The position numbers were made by a program, and so were the translations under genes. 64,000 bases of DNA, from positions 87,539 to 151,538 of the forward strand of contig CAYULF010000014.1 of NCBI GenBank assembly GCA_964445695.1, written 5' to 3'. The notes under the pieces are model-generated. The model did not search any database. It saw only the letters and a program-made list of their open reading frames with translations, and was not told where the DNA came from. Position 1 is the stretch's first letter. Every line of letters begins with the position of its first letter. The stretch is from JAUIKM01 sp964445695 (GTDB lineage: Bacteria > Bacteroidota > Ignavibacteria > Kapaibacteriales > UBA7675). Shown piece by piece: positions 17,315-26,889 of this stretch.

Positions 17315-20300
17315 ATGAACACCCCACTACAAGATATTGCCGCGGTTGGCGGTACTTTAACACTCACGCTTGACGATCTGGGCAATCAGGCCTGGGTCGC
17401 CATCCGCAATGCGTTAAAACTCAACGGCGATCTGGAGTTGACCAACTCCAGCTTCCCAGTGCCGGCAACGGCGAATCTGTTTGTTGCCGAAGGTACGCTT
17501 GCGGCGCTATTGGGCCAGGGCGATGCGACGGTTCGATTGTATTTGTTTGAAACAGCGACCGTGTTTTCGACGACAGAGCGCCACGCCGTTTTACTGTTCA
17601 GCACAATCCCGACGGGCTTTACTGTCACAGACCTCCTGGCGCCGTTCGGCGGTGCGGCAGGCAGCGGTTTGCCGATTGAGGCGGCCGCGCTGCAAACGCT
17701 GTCCTTCGACGCCGGCAATCCCTACCTGTTGTTAACAACGCTGCCGTACGAGCATAGCTATTTTGTGAATCCGCCCTTCCCGCCGGCGCAGGACACACAA
17801 TTGTCATCCGGGCTCCTGAGTTTTATCAATGAGGTTAAAAAAGAGTTGGCGCAGGGTTATCTGTTCCTGGCGACGGCGCAGCTGGCTACCAGCCTCACAA
17901 TTCCACTGCCGCCGAGTGCCCCGCCCGATGCGGAAGAAATCAACATCGATTTGTCAACCGTGTTGACCGCGCTGGGCCTGGACAATCTGTGCAGCGCCAG
18001 TTTCGGCATCAATGGCAAATTGTGCTTCAGCGGGAGTTCAACTTTGCTGCAATTGCTGCATGAACTCCCCTCCAATGTCCTGCCTGCAAACATCCCCCTG
18101 AGCCCGGAGCTGAGCGCCGTCGGAATCTCGATTCAACTGGGAAGCGGAGCTGAGCAGATTCCGTCGTTTATCCTTGATGGCTCGCTGACGCTGGACGCCA
18201 CGCCGTCCAGCGTCGACCTGTTGTTTAACCCCTACACGGAAGAATTGCAGGCAAACTTTGCCGATCTGCCTGACATCGCAGACCTGGCGCAGAAATTCGA
18301 TTCCGGCTCATCGCTTAACGACATACTCGGGAACTCCCTGCCTGAGGGCGTGCTGGACGCACTCGGCACGCTGCAGATTTTGTCGCTGCAATTAACAATT
18401 GACACTTATGGACTGACGGTCGGCGCGCTGTCTTTCAGCATTGTAACTGAACATGCGCTGCCGCTGTTTGACGGCATCACCATTCGACCGGCACTGGTCG
18501 CGAATTTCACCTATCCATTTGCCTCGTACTACAACGCCGCAATCGATGTCGTCGGCAAGTGGTACTGCAACAGCGCTTCGCTCGACACGATATTATTGGT
18601 GCAACGCGGCAGCCTTCCGGCGGACGACAGCACGACTTTGATTGCCAGGCTGGGGCTGGGTTCCGGCGTCAATCTGAGCGATATTGCGGCGGCGCTGTTT
18701 CACAAACAGATTGCCGGACTTCCCGCCCTTGTTTTGTCGGACGTCGACATTGTTGCTCAAAGGACCGGCAGTGGAACGAGCGCATCCGAATCCGTTAACA
18801 TTTCACTGGACGTCGCCGCCGGCTGGACGCTCGACGGCGTCGATATCGGGCTTGACGATCTCAGCCTGTCCATTGAATTCACAAAGGCTGATTCAACCGC
18901 CAACTGGTCTCTGCAGGAAGCGTCCGCTGCCGGTCGGCTGGAGATCGGCTCTCTGCTGTTTAACCTGTCTGCCGAATACGACGGCGTCGACCGGACCTGG
19001 ACATTTTCGGGCGGCACAATCCCGGCGGAATCGGTGAAGCTGGGCGATCTTCTGACAGACATTACTCAGGCGTTGAGCCTGGAAGCGCCGACCGACTTTC
19101 TGTCTCCCTTTAGTTCCGTCAATGTTAACGGCTGTTTTCTCGAATACCAGTCCGGCAGCGCCGGCTCGGCCGCCTGGCAGATTGTCGTCTCGCTGGATTT
19201 CAGCTCCGGCAATCAGTTTAACGGCGTGATTCTTGACGATCTCGTAATCAGATTTGGCCGCAATGGAACAGGAACATCGTATTCGTTTGATGCAACCACG
19301 CCCAGCCCGGCATCGCAGGGTGTCGACACATTGACAACCTATCTGAATCAAACGCTCGGCCTCAGCGTTGTTGTACCGTCCGCGCTGACCGACAGCGGAA
19401 TACTGTTGCAAGGCCTGAGCGCCGCCTACAACGCGGCTACGGCCAATTACAATTTCACCGCCTACCTCAACTTCGGTCACGACGCGCTCGTGCAATTGGG
19501 CGTCGACATCACGACGCAAACCCTGAACGGTACTACCACTAAAACTTATGACCTGGGCGGCTCTCTTCTGTTTAACCCCGGCGGCCCGAATGAATTTGTG
19601 TTCAAGCTGGAACTGGTCAAGTCCGGCGCCGCCTCCGATCTGGTAGCCTCATTTCAATCAGACACCGGCAGTACGGGACTGACGCTCGACCTGTTGGTAA
19701 AGGCGATCGACCCTTCCGCTTCAGGTCTGGATGCATTCGAAATAGAGATTAACAATGCCCTCTTTGCACACAGCGGCGCAAATGGCGCCGTGCCCGCCAA
19801 ATCGCTGTTTGCCGTGGACATGGGCGCTCAGGTCAATCTTTCACAACTCGGCGATCTGCCGCTGGTGGGACAGGCATTAACCTCCGCCGCAAGCCTGGAC
19901 CTGGCATTTCAGGTAAGTTATGCCACCGGTGCATACACCGCCAACGAGTTGCAGGCCATCAATCAGTTGTTAAACAACCCCTCGTTTCAGTTTCCGGAAT
20001 CCGCACTTGCGGCCGAAAGCATTTCACTTTCGACTGCAATGCGCGTCGGCGGTCAGGAAGTGATCGACATGACCGTACCGGTAACGGCGGACAGCAGCGG
20101 CAATCTGTCCGGCACAGGCGGAAGCAGCATCGGCAGCAGCAATCCCAAAGCAAGCAGCACGGGCGGCGCTCAGAGCATCACCTGGTTCCCTCTGGACAAA
20201 ACTTTCGGCACTGTACTGATCAACCGCGTCGGCCTGGCGTTCGACAGCGCCACGACGAGCATGACAGCTTTTCTGGACGGCGCGCTCACCGTCGGCCCGG

Positions 20301-22348
20301 TGACCTTTGATCTGCTCGGCCTGGAAGTTAACATCCCGCTTACGGGGACAGACAAGTTCAAACCGACATTTGACCTTCAGGGTCTTGGACTGGATTACGA
20401 CAAGCCACCCGTGAACATCGGCGGTGCGTTGTTCAAGGCCGATGCAGGCGGCGCAACTGAATTTGACGGTTTTGTGACGATCGCGACCGAGTCTCTCGAA
20501 ATCGGCGCGGTCGGTTCATTTGCGCGGATGAATGACGGCGAAGATTCACTCTTTGTCTACGCCGTACTGGGCGAGCCTCTTGGCGGACCGGCTTTTTTCT
20601 TCGTCACCGGCCTGGCGGCGGGATTCGGCTACAACCGCAAACTGCTGCCGCCCGCCATTACAGAGGTTCAGAGTTTTCCTCTCGTGGCGCAAGCAATGTC
20701 CCCGTCGCCGCAACCGCCCACCGGAAGCGACCTGAGCGGCGTGCGCGACTACGTGGCGCAGCAACTGCAGCTCCTGCAGGCGAACATCATTCCGGCGGCG
20801 GGAGAAAACTTTTTAGCCGCGGGCTTGAAGTTTACATCGTTTGAACTGGTCAATGGTTTTCTCCTGGCCGTCGTGCAATTCGGCAATGAGTTTCAGATTG
20901 ACTTCCTGGGACTCGCCAACGCCACGCTGCCGCCCGACGACAATAATGATCCAATCGCCGAAGCGCAACTGGCGCTGCTTGCGCACTACGTACCGGCCGA
21001 GGGGGCCATCCTTGTTCAGGGGCAGTTAACGCCCAATTCCTTTGTCTTGTCCAGAGATTGTCATGTGACGGGCGGTTTTGCGCTGGCCTGCTGGGACAGC
21101 GGTGAACACGCAGGTGTGTTCGTGCTGACCATCGGCGGTTATGCGGCCGGTTTCCAGCTTCCGGACTACTATCCGCAGGTGCCGCAGGTCGGTTTCAACT
21201 GGCAGGTTAACGGTCAGCTGAATGTTAAAGGCGGCGGCTACTTTGCACTTGTACCGCATGCCCTGATGGCCGGCGGCAAGCTGGACGCTGTGTGGCAGAG
21301 CGGTGATATCAAAGCCTGGTTCCTCATGGCGGCCGACTTCCTGATAGAATGGAAACCAATTCACTATCAGGCGCAGATTCACGTTGAACTCGGCGCGCAA
21401 TTGACCATTCACTTTTTCGGCACACATCACGTGTCGATCGACGCCTCGGCCGAACTGGACGTATGGGGACCGCCGTTCGGCGGCCATGCGCAGATAAACA
21501 TCGACGTTATCGGCATTCACTTTCACTTCAACATCAATTTCGGCTCGTCGTCGACACCGCCACCGAATCTGACATGGAGTGAGTTTCAGACGTCATTTTT
21601 ACCGGCCGAACCTCAGCAGTGGTTGGGAGTAAATATCCAGGGCGGGTTGTTGCGCACGGTCAAAGGAACCTTGCCGGATAGTTCGGAGGTCGACGTGTGG
21701 ATTGTTAGACGCGACAAACTGGCGATCAACACGTCTTCCGTTTTTCCGGTTAAGACGGTAGAATTTTCGCTCGACGGAGCGCCGGCAGGGACGCCGAGCA
21801 TCACGCCGACAACGCCCGGTATCGCACCGATGGATGTTAACAGCATCGACACTTCGACGCACACAATAACAATCACAAAAGTCGTCAGCGGCGCACCCTC
21901 ACCTCCGCCGGCCGGAATCACCGTCGAAAACGAACAGTTAAAGCTGACGACCAACAACAGGAACATACCGAGCGCTCTGTGGGGCCACTCTCGCAGCCGG
22001 CCGCTCAACCCGGCCCCCGGCGAAGACGTGCTGGAATCGGTTGTGGGTTGCGCCTTGACGCCCACCAAAGAGGCTTACGACGATCCCGACGCAATCACGG
22101 TTGCCAGGAACACGCTGGCCTATGAAACCACTCAGGAAACCGGCTTTGCGTGGGTGGCGGCCATGGGCACTTTTCAGGCGGCGGCAATGCCCACATGGGC
22201 GGACATTGAAAATTCGATCCAGACGACCCGGTCATTGCGCACAAATGCGCTCGATGCAATGGGATTCTCACAGTTCAGGGAAAACTTCAATCAACCGATT
22301 GACCTCGACACACCCGAAATGCCGCAGGTTGGAACGATGGGCAGTTGA
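17315..22348 (+). CDS. Cassette gene 4: giant beta-rich protein, DUF6603-like (1677 aa)
   Basis: The largest gene of the window, 11 bases after gene 3, with GAGAG before the ATG. No signal peptide or membrane helix. Residues 1-930 consist of repeated amphipathic beta units with recurring patterns such as LDDLSLSIEFTKAD, ILDDLVIRFGRNGTGTSYSF and LGVDITTQTLNGTTTKTYDL, suggesting a long beta-solenoid or repeated sandwich. From about 950 to 1250, TVLINRVGLAFDS, PTFDLQGLGLDYDKPPVNIG and FFFVTGLAAGFGYNR match what I remember of DUF6603, a domain of very large bacterial and fungal proteins with unknown role. A second beta region follows (YFALVPHALMAGGKLDAVW, HFFGTHHVSIDASAELDVWG). The fold suggests a long shell or scaffold. 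Family assignment is from memory and should be confirmed by profile search. Confidence 0.8.
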   Translation: MNTPLQDIAAVGGTLTLTLDDLGNQAWVAIRNALKLNGDLELTNSSFPVPATANLFVAEGTLAALLGQGDATVRLYLFETATVFSTTERHAVLLFSTIPTGFTVTDLLAPFGGAAGSGLPIEAAALQTLSFDAGNPYLLLTTLPYEHSYFVNPPFPPAQDTQLSSGLLSFINEVKKELAQGYLFLATAQLATSLTIPLPPSAPPDAEEINIDLSTVLTALGLDNLCSASFGINGKLCFSGSSTLLQLLHELPSNVLPANIPLSPELSAVGISIQLGSGAEQIPSFILDGSLTLDATPSSVDLLFNPYTEELQANFADLPDIADLAQKFDSGSSLNDILGNSLPEGVLDALGTLQILSLQLTIDTYGLTVGALSFSIVTEHALPLFDGITIRPALVANFTYPFASYYNAAIDVVGKWYCNSASLDTILLVQRGSLPADDSTTLIARLGLGSGVNLSDIAAALFHKQIAGLPALVLSDVDIVAQRTGSGTSASESVNISLDVAAGWTLDGVDIGLDDLSLSIEFTKADSTANWSLQEASAAGRLEIGSLLFNLSAEYDGVDRTWTFSGGTIPAESVKLGDLLTDITQALSLEAPTDFLSPFSSVNVNGCFLEYQSGSAGSAAWQIVVSLDFSSGNQFNGVILDDLVIRFGRNGTGTSYSFDATTPSPASQGVDTLTTYLNQTLGLSVVVPSALTDSGILLQGLSAAYNAATANYNFTAYLNFGHDALVQLGVDITTQTLNGTTTKTYDLGGSLLFNPGGPNEFVFKLELVKSGAASDLVASFQSDTGSTGLTLDLLVKAIDPSASGLDAFEIEINNALFAHSGANGAVPAKSLFAVDMGAQVNLSQLGDLPLVGQALTSAASLDLAFQVSYATGAYTANELQAINQLLNNPSFQFPESALAAESISLSTAMRVGGQEVIDMTVPVTADSSGNLSGTGGSSIGSSNPKASSTGGAQSITWFPLDKTFGTVLINRVGLAFDSATTSMTAFLDGALTVGPVTFDLLGLEVNIPLTGTDKFKPTFDLQGLGLDYDKPPVNIGGALFKADAGGATEFDGFVTIATESLEIGAVGSFARMNDGEDSLFVYAVLGEPLGGPAFFFVTGLAAGFGYNRKLLPPAITEVQSFPLVAQAMSPSPQPPTGSDLSGVRDYVAQQLQLLQANIIPAAGENFLAAGLKFTSFELVNGFLLAVVQFGNEFQIDFLGLANATLPPDDNNDPIAEAQLALLAHYVPAEGAILVQGQLTPNSFVLSRDCHVTGGFALACWDSGEHAGVFVLTIGGYAAGFQLPDYYPQVPQVGFNWQVNGQLNVKGGGYFALVPHALMAGGKLDAVWQSGDIKAWFLMAADFLIEWKPIHYQAQIHVELGAQLTIHFFGTHHVSIDASAELDVWGPPFGGHAQINIDVIGIHFHFNINFGSSSTPPPNLTWSEFQTSFLPAEPQQWLGVNIQGGLLRTVKGTLPDSSEVDVWIVRRDKLAINTSSVFPVKTVEFSLDGAPAGTPSITPTTPGIAPMDVNSIDTSTHTITITKVVSGAPSPPPAGITVENEQLKLTTNNRNIPSALWGHSRSRPLNPAPGEDVLESVVGCALTPTKEAYDDPDAITVARNTLAYETTQETGFAWVAAMGTFQAAAMPTWADIENSIQTTRSLRTNALDAMGFSQFRENFNQPIDLDTPEMPQVGTMGS

Positions 22349-22375
22349 ACATTCAAACAAAGCGGAATATGACAC

Positions 22376-24439
22376 ATGGGCAGCACATCCACACAGGCAG
22401 AAAAACCGACAGGCGATATTCGATTTTCATCGTTCAATCTGCCTGTGCTCGACGACGGATTGTACAAAATCACTGTCGAACATTCCTTTCAGGCCGACAG
22501 CACCAGTAGCCCGGCCGCCGTGCCGGCGCAGACGCGCTATTTTGCCGCTCTGGGGCCGCGCTACTCGCTCGATCCCAAAGAAATCGCAGCACAATTCCCG
22601 CCGCCCAAAACGAGCGGACGCTACTACAACGTCCTGCCGCACATCATGTTTACCAGAGCAATTCTGCCGTGGGAACGCAAACTGGACGCCACGACGCCGA
22701 CGACGCCCTGGCTGACGCTGATTTCCTGCACACACGATGAGATCGCGGGTTGGCAGGCTTCAACGGGAAGCAGCGATCTGTTGACCGTACGCAGCAATAC
22801 CTTGCAGGAAGTCTGTCAGGATGCCCAATCGAACAACATCGTGTTTCCGCAACTCAGCGACATCACCCTTATGCCGGGCGAAACCGCGACGGAAACCGTC
22901 AATTACATCGATATTCCCGAGCCGCTGTTGCAACTGGTGCTGCCGGCGGAAAACGAACTGCCGACTCTGGCCAATGTACGGCAATCGACCGACCCGGCCC
23001 CGAACGGCGTTGCAAATCCCGGGCTTCCGGTGCTGATGTGCAATCGACTTCCGCAACCAGGGCAGGAGAACACGGTACTGCTGCTTTCCCTCGAAAACAG
23101 AACCGATGTTTACGCGCATCTGACTGCCGCGCCGCCTTTGAGCGGCGTTCCCACGCCCTCCGCCGATCCAAAATTGTATCGTTTCGCGGTGTTAAACAAC
23201 TGGCGCTTCGCGTCGGTAACGCCCGACTTGACATTTGAGCAGCTTCTGCTCGATGCCAATCACTTTGCCGCCACAACAACGGGGTCGCTGCGGCTGCCGT
23301 CGGTGGGCGATTCAAATGCCGATCCGTTTCTGGAGAAAGGTTACGTGCCGCTGCGGCATCAGAGCCGTCAGGGCAACCAGATGATCAGTTGGTACCGCGG
23401 CCCGCTGCTGCCCGGTATAACTCCCGAGCCGCAAAGTCCGCCCGCCCCGTCGAGCATTAGCTCGCCCGACAGTCTGGTACGCGTATATTCAGAGATTGGC
23501 ATGTTCGACGTCACGTACGCCGCAGCATGGAACATCGGCAGAAGCCTGATGCTGGAAAACAGGCGTGTCTCGCAGGCATTGTTCGAGTGGAAACGCGCCC
23601 GCGTTCAGGCGCTCAAAGCGGATGTTCCGGCGCACCTGCCGCAAAACAATCCGCCGGCGCCGCCTCTGCCCGACCTCGTTGACGATTGGTTCACTCGCCT
23701 GTGCCGCCTGGAACAGCTGCCGTTTAATTACCTCGTGGCGGATGAGCAACTGCTGCCGCAGGACTCGATCCAGTTTTTCACCGTCGACGCACATTGGGTG
23801 CAATTACTGGTGCGCGGAGCATTTGCGATCGGCGACATTGCTTCTGCTGACGCGAGCATTGAAGACGCGCTGTTTGACCTGCTCCCGACGCCGGTTGACC
23901 TGAGCGGCTTTTTGCTGCGTTCACCCGTCGTCAGCGGTTGGCCGCAGCTCCTGGTGGACGGATTTGACATGGAACCGCCGACGGGTGGCAATCCGCCGTT
24001 TGAGAGCGGCAACACTCCCCTGACGCAGCATCGCAGCAGGCCGGGCAAGGACACCCTGCTCTGCCTGTTTGAAGGCAATATCAAAAGCGTCGAAATATAT
24101 CAACATGCCGAGCACATCCATTTCGGGATAGATTACTACGCCGAAGATGCCGGCAACGGCATTCCTTCCCCCTGTTATCTGAAGTTGCTGCGCGACCAGG
24201 AAGGCAATCCTGTGCAGCCGGCGACGCTACCCTGCGCGGCAGATCGAACAACGGTATTTGACGTCGACCAGTGGGTGCGGATACCGTTCCGCATCGCCGC
24301 AAGCGGCGTGGTCGACACGGCAACGCTGGTTCAGCGTCTGACGAGCGCATTGCCCGGCACCAACATTACACCGGCCGAGTTCGCCTATCAGATGGTGGAA
24401 AGCGTACCGAAAGTCAGATTCACTATACAACAACCCTGA
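22376..24439 (+). CDS. Cassette gene 5: 687-aa protein of unknown function
   Basis: Begins MGSTSTQAEKPTGDIRFSSF after a GGAA ribosome site, 27 bases after gene 4. No signal peptide. The N-terminal domain (15-75) looks like a beta sandwich (LPVLDDGLYKITVEHSFQAD). Around 85-125, HIMFTRAILPWERKLD and TPWLTLISCTHDEI form a conserved-looking block. A Pro-rich segment lies near 345, and a helical middle region (RSLMLENRRVSQALFEWKRARVQALKA) follows. I do not recognise the family. It closes the operon; no terminator is evident after its stop, and the hydrolase remnant begins about 20 bases later. Confidence 0.82.
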   Translation: MGSTSTQAEKPTGDIRFSSFNLPVLDDGLYKITVEHSFQADSTSSPAAVPAQTRYFAALGPRYSLDPKEIAAQFPPPKTSGRYYNVLPHIMFTRAILPWERKLDATTPTTPWLTLISCTHDEIAGWQASTGSSDLLTVRSNTLQEVCQDAQSNNIVFPQLSDITLMPGETATETVNYIDIPEPLLQLVLPAENELPTLANVRQSTDPAPNGVANPGLPVLMCNRLPQPGQENTVLLLSLENRTDVYAHLTAAPPLSGVPTPSADPKLYRFAVLNNWRFASVTPDLTFEQLLLDANHFAATTTGSLRLPSVGDSNADPFLEKGYVPLRHQSRQGNQMISWYRGPLLPGITPEPQSPPAPSSISSPDSLVRVYSEIGMFDVTYAAAWNIGRSLMLENRRVSQALFEWKRARVQALKADVPAHLPQNNPPAPPLPDLVDDWFTRLCRLEQLPFNYLVADEQLLPQDSIQFFTVDAHWVQLLVRGAFAIGDIASADASIEDALFDLLPTPVDLSGFLLRSPVVSGWPQLLVDGFDMEPPTGGNPPFESGNTPLTQHRSRPGKDTLLCLFEGNIKSVEIYQHAEHIHFGIDYYAEDAGNGIPSPCYLKLLRDQEGNPVQPATLPCAADRTTVFDVDQWVRIPFRIAASGVVDTATLVQRLTSALPGTNITPAEFAYQMVESVPKVRFTIQQP

Positions 24440-24459
24440 AACGGCAGTGAATTGCTCAG

Positions 24460-24762
24460 TCGGATTCTCCGGCAATCCAGCTTTGTTGCAATCAATCATC
24501 GGCCAGAATCCACAGCCGATCTGTCGATTGCAAACCCGAGATCGTACGCGCAAAGGCGCCGCATATGAAACACCGGCCCCGAATTGAGCACATTTCCTCC
24601 CCCGTGATTCAATTGCACGGCAAACGGGATTTAATGATTCGCTGCCCGGCTGAATGTGACGTCATCCTGCCAAGGGCCGGGCACGTTCCAACGATGACGC
24701 ACACACAACACTGTGCCGACTTCCTGCAGTCGATCCACCGGCAGGTCCAGATACCGACCTGA
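24460..24762 (+). pseudogene. Truncated, frameshifted fragment of the alpha/beta hydrolase
   Basis: The DNA from about 24480 matches the 3' half of the hydrolase gene at 5864-6523: TTGCAATC-ATCATCGGCC (one base differing) corresponds to 6236-6252. About 11 bases are then missing relative to the intact gene, breaking the frame. From about 24538 to 24745 the protein reads in parallel again (HGKRDLMIRCPAECD and RAGHVPTMTH are identical in both). The 5' half with the nucleophile serine is absent. It lies directly after the last cassette gene, in the same orientation as the intact copy. Confidence 0.85.
24616..24706 (+). repeat. Hydrolase repeat, copy 2
   Basis: 91 bases matching 6374-6464 with four mismatches. 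With copy 1 it forms direct repeats that bracket the whole five-gene cassette. Confidence 0.9.
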
Positions 24763-24954
24763 GCAGGATCGCCTGCCGACTGTTAACAAAAGAGGCTGTC
24801 CTCCCGCCGGCAGTACGCTTCCAACACTCCTGCGAACAAAAAGAAAAAGCAAGCCGGAGCCGGTATGCGACGGCGAAGCGCTCTGCCGAATATCGATTTA
24901 CCCGCCAATGATGTGTTTAACACACGGCGAGACAGCACTAAACAGAAAACGCCT

Positions 24955-26490
24955 TCAGCCGGTACGGCGTTCGTTGTACTCGGCAAAGATTGCTTTCATC
25001 GGACGCTTTTGCACGCGGCTCTCAAACCAGAACAACAACTCACGCAAACCCAGAAAGTGCGACTCAGGCGGTGCGGCAGCAATGGCGCGAAGCTGATTGC
25101 ACAGGCGAAGGTACACCTCCTCCCTGTCGCGCTCGGTCACCGCGCCGACCAGTTGTTTAAGTTCACCCATAAAATTCTTTTCAAAATCGAGGCTGGGGCG
25201 TTTGCGGTTGAAGTAGTCGTGTATCTTTCTGAGAAACATCTCCAGCGAGGCGTGGCTGCCAAGACAAAAGTGGTTAATCGCAAACAGAACCTGAGCCATC
25301 AATTGAATGTCCTGACGACTCTCCGTTTCGTATTCGTGAATGATTTTGAGAATCCATTTCAACGACTCGTTGTATTCTTCGCGGATAAAACAAATGGCGG
25401 CAATATTGTAGCTGATGGCGAGTTTGCGCGAGACGGCCAGATAGTCGTCAAACTTCTTCAGGCCCTGTTCAATGGCCGGAAAGTCTTCGACAATTTTATC
25501 CAGGCTACGGCTGTTGAGCGCACTGAGAAGATTGATGTGCGTCTCGCTCTGGAATTTTTCAACATCCTGCGTGAGGTTGCCGGGTTTGAGCGCCCGGATT
25601 TTCGCAAGCGTGGTGTTTAATAGTTGTGTATCGATGGGATCGCAGAGCAGACAGGAGTTGGCCAGGTTTGCGAGTGCTTTTAGCAGCCCCAGAAAGTTGT
25701 CGCGCTTGCGTTCGGGATGTTCCTCCAACAGTTTAACAAGTTTAAGTCTGAATTTGCAGGCTTCCTCGTTGCGATTGTGCAGGCGGTGATAACGGGCGTG
25801 AATAGCGCAGAAGTACACGCGACAGTCGAGCGTGATAGCCATCGATTCGTCGCGCAGCAGCGGCGACTGTATCAAAATTTGCATCGCGGCGATATCCTCC
25901 GGGCGGCGCTGTTTGTAAAAAAAGCGCGAGTACAAAAGCATGCGGTCGTACAGCATCTGGTAGCGATGTTCCCGTTCCAGCGCCGTCAGGCTGGCCTCGG
26001 ACGCCGCCAGTGAATTGTTGACCTTTTCGCCAACGCCGCGCTCCTGTTTGTGTTGCAGAATCCGGCGTTGTTTAATTCGAATCTCAAGAATAGCGGTGTG
26101 ATATTCGATCTCCTCCGCCAGTTTGAGCGTGTTGCGGAGAAGTTTGCCGGACTGGGCAAAGAGCCCCTTTTCAATCAGGCATTCCGCATTGGCTATCTGA
26201 ATATCGATGACCTCATGCTGCGTCGCACCGGCACGACGGATCCGCAAACTCTCCAGAATTGCCTCGTACAATCGCAGTTTGTGCTGGGCGAAGTTTCCCA
26301 CCTTGTAGCGCTCGGACAGTCGCTTGCGAATGGCGGCTTCGTCGTATGTCTTTTGCGTGCTGATCAGGTTAAAAAGCTCAATGGGCAAGCCCTCGATGCC
26401 CCGTTTGCGCAGAAACACCTTCAGGTAGATTTTGTCGTGTTTTGACAGGGATAAAATCAGCTGATGCAGCTCGGAACTGGGGTTCTTCAT
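24955..26490 (-). CDS. All-helical repeat protein, function unknown
   Basis: 511 aa, no signal peptide or membrane helix. The sequence is almost entirely helical, with TPR-like helix pairs (AECLIEKGLFAQSGKLLRNTLKLAEEI, cut here at family level: alternating Leu/Ala heptads; also LAISYNIAAICFIREEYNES). The opening, HQLILSLSKHDKIYLKVFL, followed by LFNLISTQKTYDEAAIRKRL, is a small helical domain. The architecture resembles large cytoplasmic TPR proteins of Bacteroidota and relatives. It stands alone on the minus strand, convergent with the cassette; nothing in the neighbourhood reveals its job. Confidence 0.8.
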   Translation of the reverse strand: MKNPSSELHQLILSLSKHDKIYLKVFLRKRGIEGLPIELFNLISTQKTYDEAAIRKRLSERYKVGNFAQHKLRLYEAILESLRIRRAGATQHEVIDIQIANAECLIEKGLFAQSGKLLRNTLKLAEEIEYHTAILEIRIKQRRILQHKQERGVGEKVNNSLAASEASLTALEREHRYQMLYDRMLLYSRFFYKQRRPEDIAAMQILIQSPLLRDESMAITLDCRVYFCAIHARYHRLHNRNEEACKFRLKLVKLLEEHPERKRDNFLGLLKALANLANSCLLCDPIDTQLLNTTLAKIRALKPGNLTQDVEKFQSETHINLLSALNSRSLDKIVEDFPAIEQGLKKFDDYLAVSRKLAISYNIAAICFIREEYNESLKWILKIIHEYETESRQDIQLMAQVLFAINHFCLGSHASLEMFLRKIHDYFNRKRPSLDFEKNFMGELKQLVGAVTERDREEVYLRLCNQLRAIAAAPPESHFLGLRELLFWFESRVQKRPMKAIFAEYNERRTG

Positions 26491-26877
26491 GTGGGGGCGC
26501 CGCTAAATTCTGGTCAAAAAGCACCGGGCATCATCCCGGCACAAGGCCTTAACCACGTAATATATTCTACAATGCCATGATGTTACATTTGCGTAATCCT
26601 GTTGACGGGACTAAATTTACTACTTCGAAACATTTTCCGCGATTTCACGTGTTTTCAGGCGTTTTTGCGGAGAACGCCCGATAGCATGAAATACGCCGTC
26701 TCGCAGACGACAGGCCAACAAAAGCGACTCTTACCAATGTAATTTTAGCCGAAAATCGGTTTGTAAATTGCGATGGCATTCCGCTAGATTATCACTACTA
26801 ACTCGTGGAAACGCGCCCATCCGGCGAGCCCAACGCCGGTCAGTTTCCACTCAATACTCAACCGGCCCAACAGACCC
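26491..26877. other. Divergent intergenic region with structured leader
   Basis: 387 bases between the divergently oriented helical-repeat gene and the small-protein/deiminase group. It should contain promoters for both. The last 75 bases hold the alternative stem-loops listed separately. No gene seen. Confidence 0.5.
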
Positions 26878-26889
26878 GTGGAAACTGAC
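26805..26889 (+). promoter_or_regulatory. Mutually exclusive stem-loops over the start of the next gene
   Basis: Three segments: A GTGGAAAC (26805-26812), B GTCAGTTTCCAC (26839-26850), C GTGGAAACTGAC (26878-26889). A pairs with the last 8 bases of B, enclosing a second perfect hairpin (CCGGCG 26821 with CGCCGG 26834). B pairs over all 12 bases with C. A:B and B:C cannot coexist. C contains the GTG start candidate at 26878 and the GGAA that would serve a GTG at 26890, so B:C would hide translation initiation. This is the geometry of a riboregulator; ligand or trigger unknown. Confidence 0.5.

Noticed and set aside
8003..24439. Reading the cassette as a prophage or a contractile injection system
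   Set aside because: Apart from the S74 domain, no capsid, terminase, portal, tube, sheath, baseplate or integrase sequence could be recognised.
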